21,233 nucleotides of DNA from an uncultured Candidatus Competibacteraceae bacterium. GTDB taxonomy: Bacteria > Pseudomonadota > Gammaproteobacteria > Competibacterales > Competibacteraceae. Where the stretch lies: contig CALGOO010000121.1 of NCBI GenBank assembly GCA_937960715.1, forward strand, positions 1-21,233, written 5' to 3'. The position numbers and the translations under genes are program-made. This document shows positions 6,660 through 15,033 of the stretch, piece by piece. Every line of letters starts with the position of its first letter. Position 1 is the first letter of the stretch. A model generated the notes under the pieces. The model saw nothing but the letters and a program-made list of their open reading frames with translations, was not told the DNA's origin and made no database searches.

Positions 6660-7129
6660 TTCGCGTCCACGTTTCCGACCAACGGTTGGAATTGCTGGAA
6701 GACGGCGCGGTGGTGGCAAGCTACCCGGTGTCCACCGCCCGCAACGGTCTCGGTGAACGGCGCGGCAGTGGCCGCACGCCGCGCGGCTGGCATCGGATCC
6801 GCATCAAGGTCGGCGCTGGCCTGCCGCTCAACGCCGTGTTCGTCGGACGACGGCCGACCGGCGAAATTTACAGTTCGGAACTGGCGGCCGGTTATCCCGA
6901 ACGGGATTGGATCCTGACCCGGATTTTATGGCTGACCGGCCTGGAGACGGGGTTCAACCGCGGCGGCGACCGCGACACCCTGCGCCGATTCATCTACCTG
7001 CACGGTTGCCCGGACGAGGCGCCGATGGGCATACCGCTCTCGCACGGTTGCATTCGCTTGCGAAACCCGGATTTGCTGGAGCTGTTCGACCGGGTGGAAG
7101 CCGGCGACCGGGTGTTCATCGCCGGCTGA
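6644..7129 (+). CDS. L,D-transpeptidase (YkuD domain) family protein
   Basis: A 161-residue protein that is almost entirely one YkuD catalytic domain. These enzymes form 3-3 peptidoglycan cross-links or attach proteins to the wall through a catalytic cysteine. The active-site block is YLHGCPDEAPMGIPLSHGCIRL (split here as HG at 120–121 and SHGCIR at 133–138), with Cys136 as nucleophile. The start at ATG 6644 gives PERLIRVHVSDQRLELLEDG, the first strands of the domain. No signal peptide or anchor is visible, although the substrate is periplasmic. No longer start in frame adds a convincing signal. It overlaps the CYTH gene by 16 bases. Confidence 0.88.
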   Translation: MPERLIRVHVSDQRLELLEDGAVVASYPVSTARNGLGERRGSGRTPRGWHRIRIKVGAGLPLNAVFVGRRPTGEIYSSELAAGYPERDWILTRILWLTGLETGFNRGGDRDTLRRFIYLHGCPDEAPMGIPLSHGCIRLRNPDLLELFDRVEAGDRVFIAG

Positions 7130-7143
7130 GGTCGGCACCGTGG

Positions 7144-7644
7144 TTACGAACCGCCGCTCAGCTTGGGCCGCAGGCTGTCGAGGACGCCCTTGAAGGCTTC
7201 CTGGTTGTGGGGATTGAGTTCGCTCAACGTGCGGTGAGCTTCGTAAACGATTCGGGTCAGCGTGTCCTTGTCGCAGGGGTCGGGAATCGCCAGTTGCCGC
7301 AGCGTCGCCGAGATGGCCTCGCCCGTGTCGCGAATGTTGAAGATCTCGTAAAACCCCAGGTTGTCGAGGATTTGGTTGACGTCGGGGTTGGTGGACAACA
7401 GCGTGGTCTTGCGGGCGAAATGCTGGCGGCTGAAGTTGGCGATTCGGGCCAGGAGACCCAGGCTGGTGCTGTCGATGGAATGGGCGTCAGTCAGATCCAC
7501 GACGATATCGTCGTAATCGGTCTGGGTGAACAGGCCGCTCAGGAAGTCTCCCAGCGCGCAGCTCATGGTATAGCGCACGTCGCCATTCAGCTTGAGGATA
7601 TAAGTGGCGCCCTGCTTGACGTAAAACGCTGCTCCCGATTCCAT
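7144..7644 (-). CDS. STAS domain protein (anti-anti-sigma factor-like)
   Basis: A 166-residue protein with an N-terminal STAS domain (about 8–110). STAS proteins of the SpoIIAA/RsbV type switch partners with anti-sigma kinases when a conserved serine is unphosphorylated. The motif DAHSIDSTSLGLLARI (54–69) corresponds to the SpoIIAA phosphosite; Ser59 is the best candidate. A C-terminal extension of about 50 residues (TLTRIVYEAHRTLSELNPHN) has no family I recognise. The ATG directly follows the TGA of the phosphatase gene (TGAATG), so it is the last gene of the four-gene operon. It is the likely substrate of that phosphatase. It converges on the L,D-transpeptidase gene with a 14-base gap. Confidence 0.88.
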   Translation of the reverse strand: MESGAAFYVKQGATYILKLNGDVRYTMSCALGDFLSGLFTQTDYDDIVVDLTDAHSIDSTSLGLLARIANFSRQHFARKTTLLSTNPDVNQILDNLGFYEIFNIRDTGEAISATLRQLAIPDPCDKDTLTRIVYEAHRTLSELNPHNQEAFKGVLDSLRPKLSGGS

Positions 7645-8826
7645 TCACTCCGCCCTCTTGATCAGTAACAAGGTGACGTCGTCTGGTAACGGTCCCGCGC
7701 GATCCAAACCCAGCGCTTGAATCAGATTCTCGATATCGATGTCGATGTCGCGGATCAGTTCCAGCAGAAAGGTCTGTTTGTCGCGCAGACTGGCCTGCGG
7801 CAGGGTTTCGAGAATGCCGTCGGAAATCAGCGCCAAAACGAACCGCCGCGGCAAATCCAGGGTTTCGGTCCGATAGCTGGCGAAGTCGAACAGCCCGATC
7901 GGCAAGCTTTTCTTGCCGATATAGCCGGCCCGTTCGCCGTCGAACAGGATCGGAAACGGAAACTGACCGCCGCTACTGTAGCGCAACTGGTTGTTCGACC
8001 AGTGAATCACGCCGTAGAACATGGTCAGATACTTGTCCATGTGACAACCGAAGATTTCCCGGTTCAGCCGGCTGAGGGTCTCGGCTGGATTCAGGATGCC
8101 TTTGTCGCGGTTCTGCCGGTGCAGCTCCCGGTAACGACCCATGTAGCTTTTCAGCATCACCGTGACGAAGGCCGACGAGACGCCGTGGCCGGACACGTCG
8201 GCGATATAGAAGCCGAGGTGCTCGCCGTCGATGGCGAAATAGTCGACGAAATCGCCGCTGAGGTACTGCGAGGTCAGCAGATGGCGGCTGAAGCGATAAT
8301 TGCGGTACTGCTTGTCGTTTTCCGGCAACAGCTGGAATTGGATGCGCCGCGCCGCCGACTCGTCTTCCTGCAAGCGCCGCAGGGTTTGCCGCAACTGTTC
8401 GTTGACGACTTCCAGATGCTCGCGGTGCTCGCGGTTTTCCCGCCGCAGGCGCGCGCGCTCCAGGGCGTGATCGATGGCGTGCTCCAGCACCGCCATGTCC
8501 TCGATCGGCTTGGTGACGTAATCCCAGGCGCCGAGCTTGAGCGCCTGAATGGCGTCGTTGATGCCGCCCATGCCGGAAACCACCAGGATCGGCAATTCGG
8601 GAAAGTCGCGGGTGACGGTGGCGATCACCTGCAAGCCGTCCATGCCCGGCATGCGCAGGTCGCACAGCACCAGATCGGGTTGCTCGCGGCCGATCAGATC
8701 GATGCCGGTTCGACCATCGCCGGCCTGAATGACCTCGAAGCCGCTGTCTTCCAGATAGGCGGTCAGAATTTCCCGAACCAGATCCTCGTCGTCGATCGTC
8801 AGGATGCGGGTGGGTCGGGGACTCAT
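7645..8826 (-). CDS. Response regulator with PP2C-type (SpoIIE/RsbU) phosphatase domain
   Basis: A 393-residue two-domain protein. An N-terminal receiver (about 6–120) has DDED near 12–15, the phospho-acceptor Asp in VLCDLRMPGMDG and Lys in YVTKPIED. A linker with coiled-coil character (about 125–165, RLRRENREHREHLEVV) leads to a SpoIIE-type serine phosphatase. Its metal-binding motifs are SGDFVDYF, IADVSGHGVSS, LISDGILET and PDDVTLLLIK. The fold is complete, so phosphorylation of the receiver should control phosphatase activity, most likely toward the adjacent STAS protein. The start overlaps the preceding receiver gene by four bases (ATGA). Pseudomonas HsbR is an analogue but also has a kinase domain, which is lacking here. 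Confidence 0.93.
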   Translation of the reverse strand: MSPRPTRILTIDDEDLVREILTAYLEDSGFEVIQAGDGRTGIDLIGREQPDLVLCDLRMPGMDGLQVIATVTRDFPELPILVVSGMGGINDAIQALKLGAWDYVTKPIEDMAVLEHAIDHALERARLRRENREHREHLEVVNEQLRQTLRRLQEDESAARRIQFQLLPENDKQYRNYRFSRHLLTSQYLSGDFVDYFAIDGEHLGFYIADVSGHGVSSAFVTVMLKSYMGRYRELHRQNRDKGILNPAETLSRLNREIFGCHMDKYLTMFYGVIHWSNNQLRYSSGGQFPFPILFDGERAGYIGKKSLPIGLFDFASYRTETLDLPRRFVLALISDGILETLPQASLRDKQTFLLELIRDIDIDIENLIQALGLDRAGPLPDDVTLLLIKRAE

Positions 8827-9209
8827 GGCCAGTCCCCGCGCGCCGCGAGCCTCCGCGCCGCCGCCGCCAGCGGCGCCATGTCGGCCAGTGGTTTGTGATA
8901 GATCCGGCTGTCGTCGAGGCCCATGGCGCGCAGGTCCTCGGGCAGGCTGTAATTGGACGAACCGGTGTGGATCAGGAATTCCATATTCGGGTAGGTCTGG
9001 CGCAGAGCGCGAATGGCGCTGTTGCCATCCATGTCCGGCAGGCGCATGTCCATGATGCAGACCCGGCAGGGATCGCCATCGCGCAACCAGCCCAGCGCCG
9101 GCGCGACGGACTCGAACGCCGCCACGCGCCAGCCTTCGTCCTCCAGATATGCCTTCAAGTTTTCCCGAATCATGGCCTCGTCGTCGACGATCAAAACCCA
9201 GTCGGTCAT
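8823..9209 (-). CDS. Single-domain response regulator
   Basis: A 128-residue stand-alone receiver with no output domain. The acidic pair is in VLIVDDEAM, the phospho-acceptor Asp in CIMDMRLPDMDG, the conserved Thr in IHTGSS and the Lys in IYHKPL. It lies between the histidine kinase and the receiver–phosphatase gene, overlapping each by four bases. This suggests a shuttle or phosphate sink in a branched relay from the kinase. It could instead act directly on a partner protein. Confidence 0.92.
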   Translation of the reverse strand: MTDWVLIVDDEAMIRENLKAYLEDEGWRVAAFESVAPALGWLRDGDPCRVCIMDMRLPDMDGNSAIRALRQTYPNMEFLIHTGSSNYSLPEDLRAMGLDDSRIYHKPLADMAPLAAAARRLAARGDWP

Positions 9210-11518
9210 GGCGGCGCCTCCTGGCCCAGAGGCAGGCGGATGCTGAAACGCGCGCCTTGCCCCGGCTTGGACATCACCGAGAGCCGACCGTTATGTTGCT
9301 CGGTAATGATGAAGTAGGATACCGACAAGCCCAGGCCGGTGCCAGCGCCCACATCCTTGGTGGTGAAGAACGGCTCGAAGATGCGCTTGAGCGTTTTGTC
9401 GTCCATGCCGGGACCGTTGTCAACCACTTCGATCAAGGCGTGTTCCGGTTCGCGGCGGGTGCGCAGGGTGATGACCGGTGCCGACGTGCCTTCCTCGGCC
9501 ATGGCCTGGGCGGCGTTCTTGAGCAGATTCAGGATGACCTGCTCGATTTCCGTCTTGTCGCAAGACACGAAACGCAGAGCGGGGTCGTAATCGCGCTCGA
9601 TGGCAATCCGCTTGAAGTCATACTTCTTTTTCAGATCGTAATCGCTGGCGGCCAGCCGCAGCACGGTTTCCAGCAGTTCTTCCAGGTTCGCCATCGCGAA
9701 GCGCGATTCGCTGCGCCGGCTGAAGGACAGCATGTCGGCGACGATCTTGGCCGCGCGCGCGCCGGCCTCGCGGATGCCCTCGAGGAAACGCAGGACCTGG
9801 CGCTGTTGCAGATAGCGGTGGACCCGGTCCAGATCGATGCCGATGGCGTCGGCCACCGCCCGGTTTTGCGGCATGTCCGGCGCCACGCGGCGCAGGATGT
9901 TTTGGCTACCTTGCAGGATGGCGCCCAGCGGGTTGTTGATTTCATGCGCCATGCCCGCCGCCAGCCCACCGACCGACAACATCTTTTCCGTCTGCACCAT
10001 CATCGATTCGATCCGGACCCGGGCGGTGATGTCGTCCATCCGGATCACCGCGCCGCTTGCGCTGTCCGCCATCAGAGGATAGACCATGACATCGGCATAA
10101 TGCAGTTCGCCCTGGATGTCCAGCGTCATCCGCGGCGTCTTGATCGGCCGGCCGAGGCGAATGGCTTGCCGCACCTGCTCGAACTGACCTTCCAGTTGGG
10201 GAAAGACGTCGCCGAAGAACCGCCCCTGCGCCGCCTCCCACGACATGCCGCCGGCCTGTTCGGCCGGCTGGTTCAGTACCGTGATGTAGCCCCAGGGATC
10301 CACGCCGATCAATACCGAAGGCATCGAATCGATGATGTTCTTGAGGTAGAGCCGCATCCGCGCCACCTCTTCCTTGGCGCGCTTCTGTTCGGTGATGTCG
10401 ATAGCCACGCCCAGGACGGCGGTTTCGTTCAGGCCCGGCTCGATGAAGGGGATTTTGATGGTCTGCAAGGTTCGCGTCTGGCCGGCGTGGTCGGTGAAGG
10501 TTTCCTCGGCGATGAGCTTGGGGACTCCACTGTCGATCACTTCCCGGTCGTCGGCCAGCATTCGCTCGGTTTCCTCGGCCACGCTGTGAACGATGGGGTG
10601 GGGACGTTGGACCAGAGCGTCAACGGTCGCGCCAAGGGCCTTGGCGGTGGCGCGGTTGGCCAGCAGGAAGCGACCGTTGCGGTCCTTGGCGAAGATCATG
10701 TGCGGCACCAGGTCGATGATGCGCCGCAGCCGCAACTCGCTTTCCTGAAGCGCCGTTTCCGCCCTGATCTGTTCGGTGATGTCGGTGCCGGTGCCGCGAT
10801 AGCCCAGAAATCGGCCCTGGACATCGTAAATGGGCTTGCCGCTGACCTTGAGATAACGACCTGCGTTGTAATTGCCGTTCAGGCGGGTCTGGTAGACGAA
10901 ATCGCGAAACGGCAGATGCTGTTCCAACTGTTCCTGGTGCTGACGCCACTGTTCCCGCTCAAAGGTCGAATCGGCCACGCCGATTTCCCAGCGGGCGCGG
11001 CCAAGGACATGATCCGGGGCAATGCCGGTCAGGGCGTAGAATCGTTCCGACAGATAGGTGAAGCGCAGATGCTCGTTCATCTCCCAGATCCAGTCGCTGG
11101 CCGCTTCGGTCACGTCGCGAAACCGGGCCTCGCTTTCGCGTAGCGCCACTTCCACCTGCCGACGTTCGTTCAGCTCCCTCAGCAGTTGCCGGGTGCGTTG
11201 CGTCACCTGGCGCCGCAGTAGCCAGGACCACAGCAGCGCGGCGACCGCGACCACGCCCAGCCAAACCAGGAGCCAGAGAATAGGGCGCAGCATCGCCGTG
11301 AACCCTTCGGGCTCCCACCGCGCCGGGTCGAACCAGTGGTCGAGCAGGACTCCGTAATCAGGGAGCGGATCGAGAACGGTTGCGATAGCGGCGCCGATGA
11401 CAGCCGCGAGCGCCAGCCCCCAATAGAACACCCGCGACCAGCCGCGCCGTCGGAGCGCGGCGGGGAGCAGCGAGGCGGATGGCGGGGATGACGGCGATGA
11501 CGGGGAAGGCGCGGGCAT
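9206..11518 (-). CDS. Membrane-bound PAS-domain sensor histidine kinase
   Basis: A 770-residue inner-membrane kinase that heads the four-gene signalling operon. Two hydrophobic segments (about 31–49 and 80–101) enclose only a short periplasmic loop, so sensing is probably through the cytoplasmic part. Three PAS modules follow at about 131–250, 260–378 and 388–500, the first two ending in the typical GTDITEQ/AIDITEQ strand. The H box is GGLAAGMAHEINNPLGAI with His525. The ATPase domain has NLLKNAAQAM (N box), DNGPGM, FEPFFTTK and GTGLGLS. The first 20 residues are Ser/Pro/Ala-rich low complexity and no clear ribosome-binding site precedes ATG 11518, so the true start may differ slightly. There is no receiver domain on the protein; the next two genes supply them. 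Confidence 0.92.
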   Translation of the reverse strand: MPAPSPSSPSSPPSASLLPAALRRRGWSRVFYWGLALAAVIGAAIATVLDPLPDYGVLLDHWFDPARWEPEGFTAMLRPILWLLVWLGVVAVAALLWSWLLRRQVTQRTRQLLRELNERRQVEVALRESEARFRDVTEAASDWIWEMNEHLRFTYLSERFYALTGIAPDHVLGRARWEIGVADSTFEREQWRQHQEQLEQHLPFRDFVYQTRLNGNYNAGRYLKVSGKPIYDVQGRFLGYRGTGTDITEQIRAETALQESELRLRRIIDLVPHMIFAKDRNGRFLLANRATAKALGATVDALVQRPHPIVHSVAEETERMLADDREVIDSGVPKLIAEETFTDHAGQTRTLQTIKIPFIEPGLNETAVLGVAIDITEQKRAKEEVARMRLYLKNIIDSMPSVLIGVDPWGYITVLNQPAEQAGGMSWEAAQGRFFGDVFPQLEGQFEQVRQAIRLGRPIKTPRMTLDIQGELHYADVMVYPLMADSASGAVIRMDDITARVRIESMMVQTEKMLSVGGLAAGMAHEINNPLGAILQGSQNILRRVAPDMPQNRAVADAIGIDLDRVHRYLQQRQVLRFLEGIREAGARAAKIVADMLSFSRRSESRFAMANLEELLETVLRLAASDYDLKKKYDFKRIAIERDYDPALRFVSCDKTEIEQVILNLLKNAAQAMAEEGTSAPVITLRTRREPEHALIEVVDNGPGMDDKTLKRIFEPFFTTKDVGAGTGLGLSVSYFIITEQHNGRLSVMSKPGQGARFSIRLPLGQEAPP

Positions 11519-11594
11519 GTGGGCTGGCGAAAGAGACGTAAATTATTATCATAAGGCTATTTCACGGCGAACGGGCCGATGCGAGGCATGAACG
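11519..11594. promoter_or_regulatory. Divergent intergenic region between the kinase operon and nagZ
   Basis: Only 76 bases separate two divergent start codons. The middle (about 11537–11560) is a conspicuously AT-rich patch in GC-rich DNA, containing AAATTATTATCATAAGG, and is the likely site of both promoters. No convincing -35/-10 pair or sigma-54 box can be assigned. GAGG at 11583–11586 is the ribosome-binding site of nagZ. Confidence 0.4.
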
Positions 11595-12641
11595 ATGGCG
11601 TTGGGACCGATAATGCTGGGGTTGGAAGGAGCGGAACTGACCACGCAGGAACGGGAACTGCTTTGTCATCCCCTGGTGGGTGGGGTGATCCTGTTCACCC
11701 GCAATTACCAGTCGCCGACGCAGGTTGCGGCGCTGACCGCGGCCATTCACGCCCTGCGCCAACCGCGCCTCCTGGTGGCGGTGGATCACGAGGGCGGTCG
11801 GGTACAGCGATTCCGCGACGGTTTTACCCGCTTGCCGGCGGTGCGCCGGTTGGGCGAGATTTACGACCGGGATCTGATGCGCGCCAAGCAACTGGCCCGG
11901 GTCACCGGCTGGCTCATGGCCGCCGAGTTGCGGGCGGTCGGCGTGGATCTCAGCTTCGCGCCGGTCCTGGACCTGGATCACGGCGTAAGCGGAATCATTG
12001 GTGATCGGGCGTTTCACCATGAGCCCGACAGCGTGGCCGATCTGGCCCATGCCTACGTCAATGGAATGCAGAAAGCCGGCATGGAGGCGGTGGGCAAACA
12101 CTTTCCTGGGCATGGCGGCATTGCCGCCGACTCGCATTTGGAACTGCCGGTGGACCAACGCCCGCTGGCCGCGCTGGAAGCGGCCGATCTGCTGGCCTTT
12201 GAGCGGATGATCCACTATGGACTGGCCGCTCTCATGCCGGCGCATGTGGTTTATCCGGCGGTGGACGAACAGCCGGCCGGATTCTCGGCGCGCTGGTTGA
12301 AGGGCATTTTGCGCCAGCGGCTGGAATTCCAGGGTGTGATCTTCAGCGACGACCTGGACATGGCGGGTGCCCACGTCGCCGGTTCACCGCCGGAGCGAGC
12401 CAGCGCGGCGCTGGCGGCGGGTTGCGACATGGTACTGGCGTGCAACGACCGCCGCGCCGCCGTCGCCATTCTCGATCGCCTGCGTTATACCCCCGATCCG
12501 GTGACTCAGGCGCGACTGATCCGCCTGCACGGGCGCGGCCATCCCACCGTCGAGCGATTGCATCACAATCCAGCCTGGCAACGGGCGGTGCGATTGGTGC
12601 ATGATTACGATGCGTTCCCGTTGCTGGAGATGGATATCTGA
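11595..12641 (+). CDS. nagZ: Beta-N-acetylhexosaminidase NagZ
   Basis: Glycoside hydrolase family 3 enzyme of cytoplasmic cell-wall recycling that removes N-acetylglucosamine from 1,6-anhydro-muropeptides. The 348 residues match the family length (about 340). Visible motifs are VAVDHEGGRVQRF (about 61–73), FAPVLDLD (121–128), the KHFPGHG loop (168–174) with the catalytic His in DSHLELP (about 181), and FSDDLDM (250–256) holding the nucleophilic Asp. There is no signal peptide, as expected. ATG at 11595 has GAGG eight bases upstream. It is followed by a purine phosphoribosyltransferase and methylthioinosine phosphorylase gene; nagZ also neighbours the latter in Pseudomonas aeruginosa. Confidence 0.95.
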   Translation: MALGPIMLGLEGAELTTQERELLCHPLVGGVILFTRNYQSPTQVAALTAAIHALRQPRLLVAVDHEGGRVQRFRDGFTRLPAVRRLGEIYDRDLMRAKQLARVTGWLMAAELRAVGVDLSFAPVLDLDHGVSGIIGDRAFHHEPDSVADLAHAYVNGMQKAGMEAVGKHFPGHGGIAADSHLELPVDQRPLAALEAADLLAFERMIHYGLAALMPAHVVYPAVDEQPAGFSARWLKGILRQRLEFQGVIFSDDLDMAGAHVAGSPPERASAALAAGCDMVLACNDRRAAVAILDRLRYTPDPVTQARLIRLHGRGHPTVERLHHNPAWQRAVRLVHDYDAFPLLEMDI

Positions 12642-12694
12642 GCGTGGAAATCCCGACCCAAATCTTTTGCTCGTCCTGATGGCCGGAGTTTCGC

Positions 12695-13249
12695 ATGTCC
12701 CGCATCACCGCCGAACAGGCACTCACCGTGTTGAGCCAGGCCGAGTTGCTTTGCGCGCCGGAGCAGATCGAGGCTGCTTTGGACCAGATGGCCGCCGCCA
12801 TCACGGCGCGGCTGGAAGACCGCGATCCCCTGGTGTTGATGGTGATGAACGGCGCGTTCGTGGCTGCGGCGGAGCTGCTGTCCCGATTGCGGTTTCCGTT
12901 GCGAGTCGGTTACCTCCACGCCACCCGCTATCGCGGCGACACGCGCGGTGGCGATATTGACTGGATCATGCCGCCGCGACCGGTGGTGGCCGGGCAGGTG
13001 GTGTTGGTGGTGGACGACATCTTCGATGAAGGCGACACGCTGAAAGCGATTCTGGCCGCGGTGCGCCAGCAGGGCGCGGCGGTGGTGTACAGCGCGGTGC
13101 TGGTGAACAAACGGCACGCGCGCAAAACGCCGGGCCTGGTCGTCGATTTCGTTGGCCTGGAGGTGCCGGATCGCTACGTGTTTGGTCGCGGCATGGATTA
13201 CAAGGATTACTGGCGTCAATTGCCGGCCATCTATGCTGTCCGCGATTGA
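12695..13249 (+). CDS. Hypoxanthine-guanine phosphoribosyltransferase
   Basis: A 184-residue type I phosphoribosyltransferase that converts hypoxanthine or guanine plus PRPP to IMP or GMP. The PRPP-binding signature is VVLVVDDIFDEGDTL (about 108–122), the flexible loop region is HATRYRGDTRGG, and the base-binding end is FVGLEVPDRYVFGRGMDYKDYWR. It is a divergent proteobacterial form often annotated hpt-like. GGAG at 12685–12688 lies six bases before ATG. It lies between nagZ and the methylthioinosine phosphorylase gene, which releases hypoxanthine, so salvage of that product is the most economical role. Confidence 0.9.
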   Translation: MSRITAEQALTVLSQAELLCAPEQIEAALDQMAAAITARLEDRDPLVLMVMNGAFVAAAELLSRLRFPLRVGYLHATRYRGDTRGGDIDWIMPPRPVVAGQVVLVVDDIFDEGDTLKAILAAVRQQGAAVVYSAVLVNKRHARKTPGLVVDFVGLEVPDRYVFGRGMDYKDYWRQLPAIYAVRD

Positions 13250-13297
13250 GAACGCCCGCCCCGGCTCCCGAGTCCCCTCTCGCTGGTGAGAAGCTAT

Positions 13298-14053
13298 ATG
13301 ACTCCTTCCATCGCCATCATCGGAGGCACCGGTCTTACCGCGCTGGATACCCTGAAAATCGTCCGCCGGGAAACCCTGTCCACGCCCTACGGCGAGCCGT
13401 CCGGTCCCGTGCTTCACGGCGAACTGGGCGGCCGAGTCGTGGCGTTCCTGGCCCGGCACGGTCCGCGTCATACGCTCCCGCCGCACAAGATCAACTACCG
13501 GGCCAATCTCTGGGCGCTGCGCCGGATCGGGGTGAAATGGGTGGTCGCGGTGGCGGCGGTGGGCGGAATTCGGGACGACATGACGCCGGGCGTGCTGGCG
13601 TTCCCGGATCAGCTCGTGGATTATACCTGGGGGCGGGATTGCACCTTTTTCGAGGATGATCTCGCCCAGGTGACTCACATCGACTTTACCGAGCCTTACT
13701 GCGGCGAGTTGCGGGAGCGGCTGATTCAGGTCGGGCGCGCGCTCGATCTTGATGCCCGTGAATCCTGTACCTACGCGGCGGTGCAGGGACCAAGATTGGA
13801 AACCGCGGCGGAAATCCGCCGGATGGAACGGGACGGTTGCGACATGGTCGGCATGACCGGGATGCCGGAGGCGGCGCTGGCGCGGGAACTGGGTTTGCGT
13901 TACGCGGCGTGCGCCGTGGTGGCGAACCGGGCCGCCGGCAAGGTTCCGGGCGTGATCACCATGGCCGAGATCGAGCGAAATCTGGTCGAGGGCATGGGCA
14001 AGGTCAAGACCCTGCTGACGCGGGTGATTCCGCTGCTGGACGGGGAGCGGTAG
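13298..14053 (+). CDS. S-methyl-5'-thioinosine phosphorylase
   Basis: Purine nucleoside phosphorylase-family enzyme of 251 residues that cleaves methylthioinosine with phosphate to hypoxanthine and methylthioribose-1-phosphate. Evidence includes the phosphate loop IIGGTGLTAL at the N terminus, FLARHGPRHTLPPHKINYRANLWAL (as RHG...H and NYRAN), VAAVGGIRDDM and CDMVGMTGMPEAALARELGLRYA. The late VANRAAGK replaces the TDYD-type substrate residues of methylthioadenosine phosphorylase, pointing to the methylthioinosine form known from P. aeruginosa PA3004; the nagZ neighbourhood agrees. A methylthioadenosine phosphorylase activity cannot be excluded by eye. ATG 13298 is chosen because GGTGAG at 13285–13290 is a good ribosome-binding site; GTG at 13286 would lie within that site. 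Confidence 0.88.
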   Translation: MTPSIAIIGGTGLTALDTLKIVRRETLSTPYGEPSGPVLHGELGGRVVAFLARHGPRHTLPPHKINYRANLWALRRIGVKWVVAVAAVGGIRDDMTPGVLAFPDQLVDYTWGRDCTFFEDDLAQVTHIDFTEPYCGELRERLIQVGRALDLDARESCTYAAVQGPRLETAAEIRRMERDGCDMVGMTGMPEAALARELGLRYAACAVVANRAAGKVPGVITMAEIERNLVEGMGKVKTLLTRVIPLLDGER

Positions 14054-14182
14054 GCATCGAATCGCAAGCCGCGTCGCGGTTGGCGTGCATCGAACCCTGC
14101 ATCCCAATCCAGGGAAAGCGGAGCGTTCACGAGGGCGGAATTTTGGATAACTTAATGAAAATAAAGACTAGTACTAAACCGA

Positions 14183-14800
14183 ATGAATAGCCGAATGGTT
14201 TTCTTGCGAGAATTTCTAAATCACCCCCGTCAGGTGGCGTCCTTGATTCCCAGCTCGCGCTTTCTTGAACGGCGCATTGTGGCTCTGGCGGAAACGCGGT
14301 CGGCCCAGACGGTGGTGGAGCTGGGTGCCGGCACGGGCGGCACGACCCGGGCGATTCTTAGGGCGCTGTCGCCCGGCGCCAGATTGCTGAGCATCGAGAT
14401 CAATCCGCGATTCTGCGCGTTGCTTCGCCGCATCGGTGATCCCCGACTGACCGTGCATTATGGCGGCGCTCAGGAACTGCGGGAGGCTATCTTGCTGTAT
14501 GGCCTGCCCGCTCCCGACGCGGTTATTTCGGGGATACCGTTTTCCACGCTCGGACCCGGCGTGGGCCCGATGATTATCGAGACGATTTCCGCGACACTCC
14601 CCTTCGGGGGCCGCTTCGTGGCCTACCAGGTCAGCAAGCACGTTGAGGATCTTGCGCGCCCCCTGCTGGGACCCGCGCGAGTTGAAATGGAACTTCTCAA
14701 CATTCCCCCGCTACGAATCTATCGGTGGGAGAAACACCCCGGTAGCCATACCGCCCAACCCTTCGTTCCAGCCGGCCGGGCGTTTGCGACGCATCGTTGA
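14183..14800 (+). CDS. Class I SAM-dependent methyltransferase (phospholipid N-methyltransferase-like)
   Basis: A 205-residue Rossmann-fold methyltransferase. Motif I is VVELGAGTGGTTRAIL (about 44–59), followed by LLSIEINPRFCALLRR (motif II, with Glu binding the ribose) and DAVISGIPFSTLGPG (motif IV-like). The N-terminal FLREFLNHPRQVASLIPSSRFLERRIV is typical of the small PmtA/rRNA-dimethylase-like group that includes phosphatidylethanolamine N-methyltransferases. The substrate cannot be told from sequence alone. The upstream gap (14054–14182) becomes AT-rich near the start codon, suggesting its own promoter. No strong ribosome-binding site precedes the ATG. Confidence 0.85.
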   Translation: MNSRMVFLREFLNHPRQVASLIPSSRFLERRIVALAETRSAQTVVELGAGTGGTTRAILRALSPGARLLSIEINPRFCALLRRIGDPRLTVHYGGAQELREAILLYGLPAPDAVISGIPFSTLGPGVGPMIIETISATLPFGGRFVAYQVSKHVEDLARPLLGPARVEMELLNIPPLRIYRWEKHPGSHTAQPFVPAGRAFATHR

Positions 14801-15033
14801 GAGACAATGACCGAGGCGCGACCGAGCCGGGAAATCGCTCGGGTTTCAGGCCAGCCTTGGTATGGATTAGGGAGAAGCACGGAGGCGGGATGGATTAAAC
14901 TGAAGTTGTCGCTGCATGAGTTGGAGCGGCCCGGCGATTTTGTCGAGAGGCCAGGGCCTGGCGGCGGGCTCTTCGCCGCAACGAGCGGAGAACCCGGTTT
15001 TTTATGTCATGACCGGAAAGCGAGGAGGAAACC

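Noticed and set aside
9149..11143. Plus-strand open frame of 664 codons opposite the histidine kinase
   Set aside because: An antisense shadow of a clear kinase; the translation is low-complexity and His/Gln/Arg-rich, with no recognisable domain.
12605..14107. Minus-strand open frame of 500 codons opposite the phosphoribosyltransferase and phosphorylase genes
   Set aside because: Antisense shadow of two well-supported genes; no domain features.
14807..15033. Possible gene (about 76 codons) between the methyltransferase and the lysine-rich protein
   Set aside because: No ribosome-binding site and no recognisable similarity. It runs into the strong RBS and start of the small gene. Treated as intergenic, with a weak hairpin (CCGAGC 14822–14827 and GCTCGG 14837–14842).
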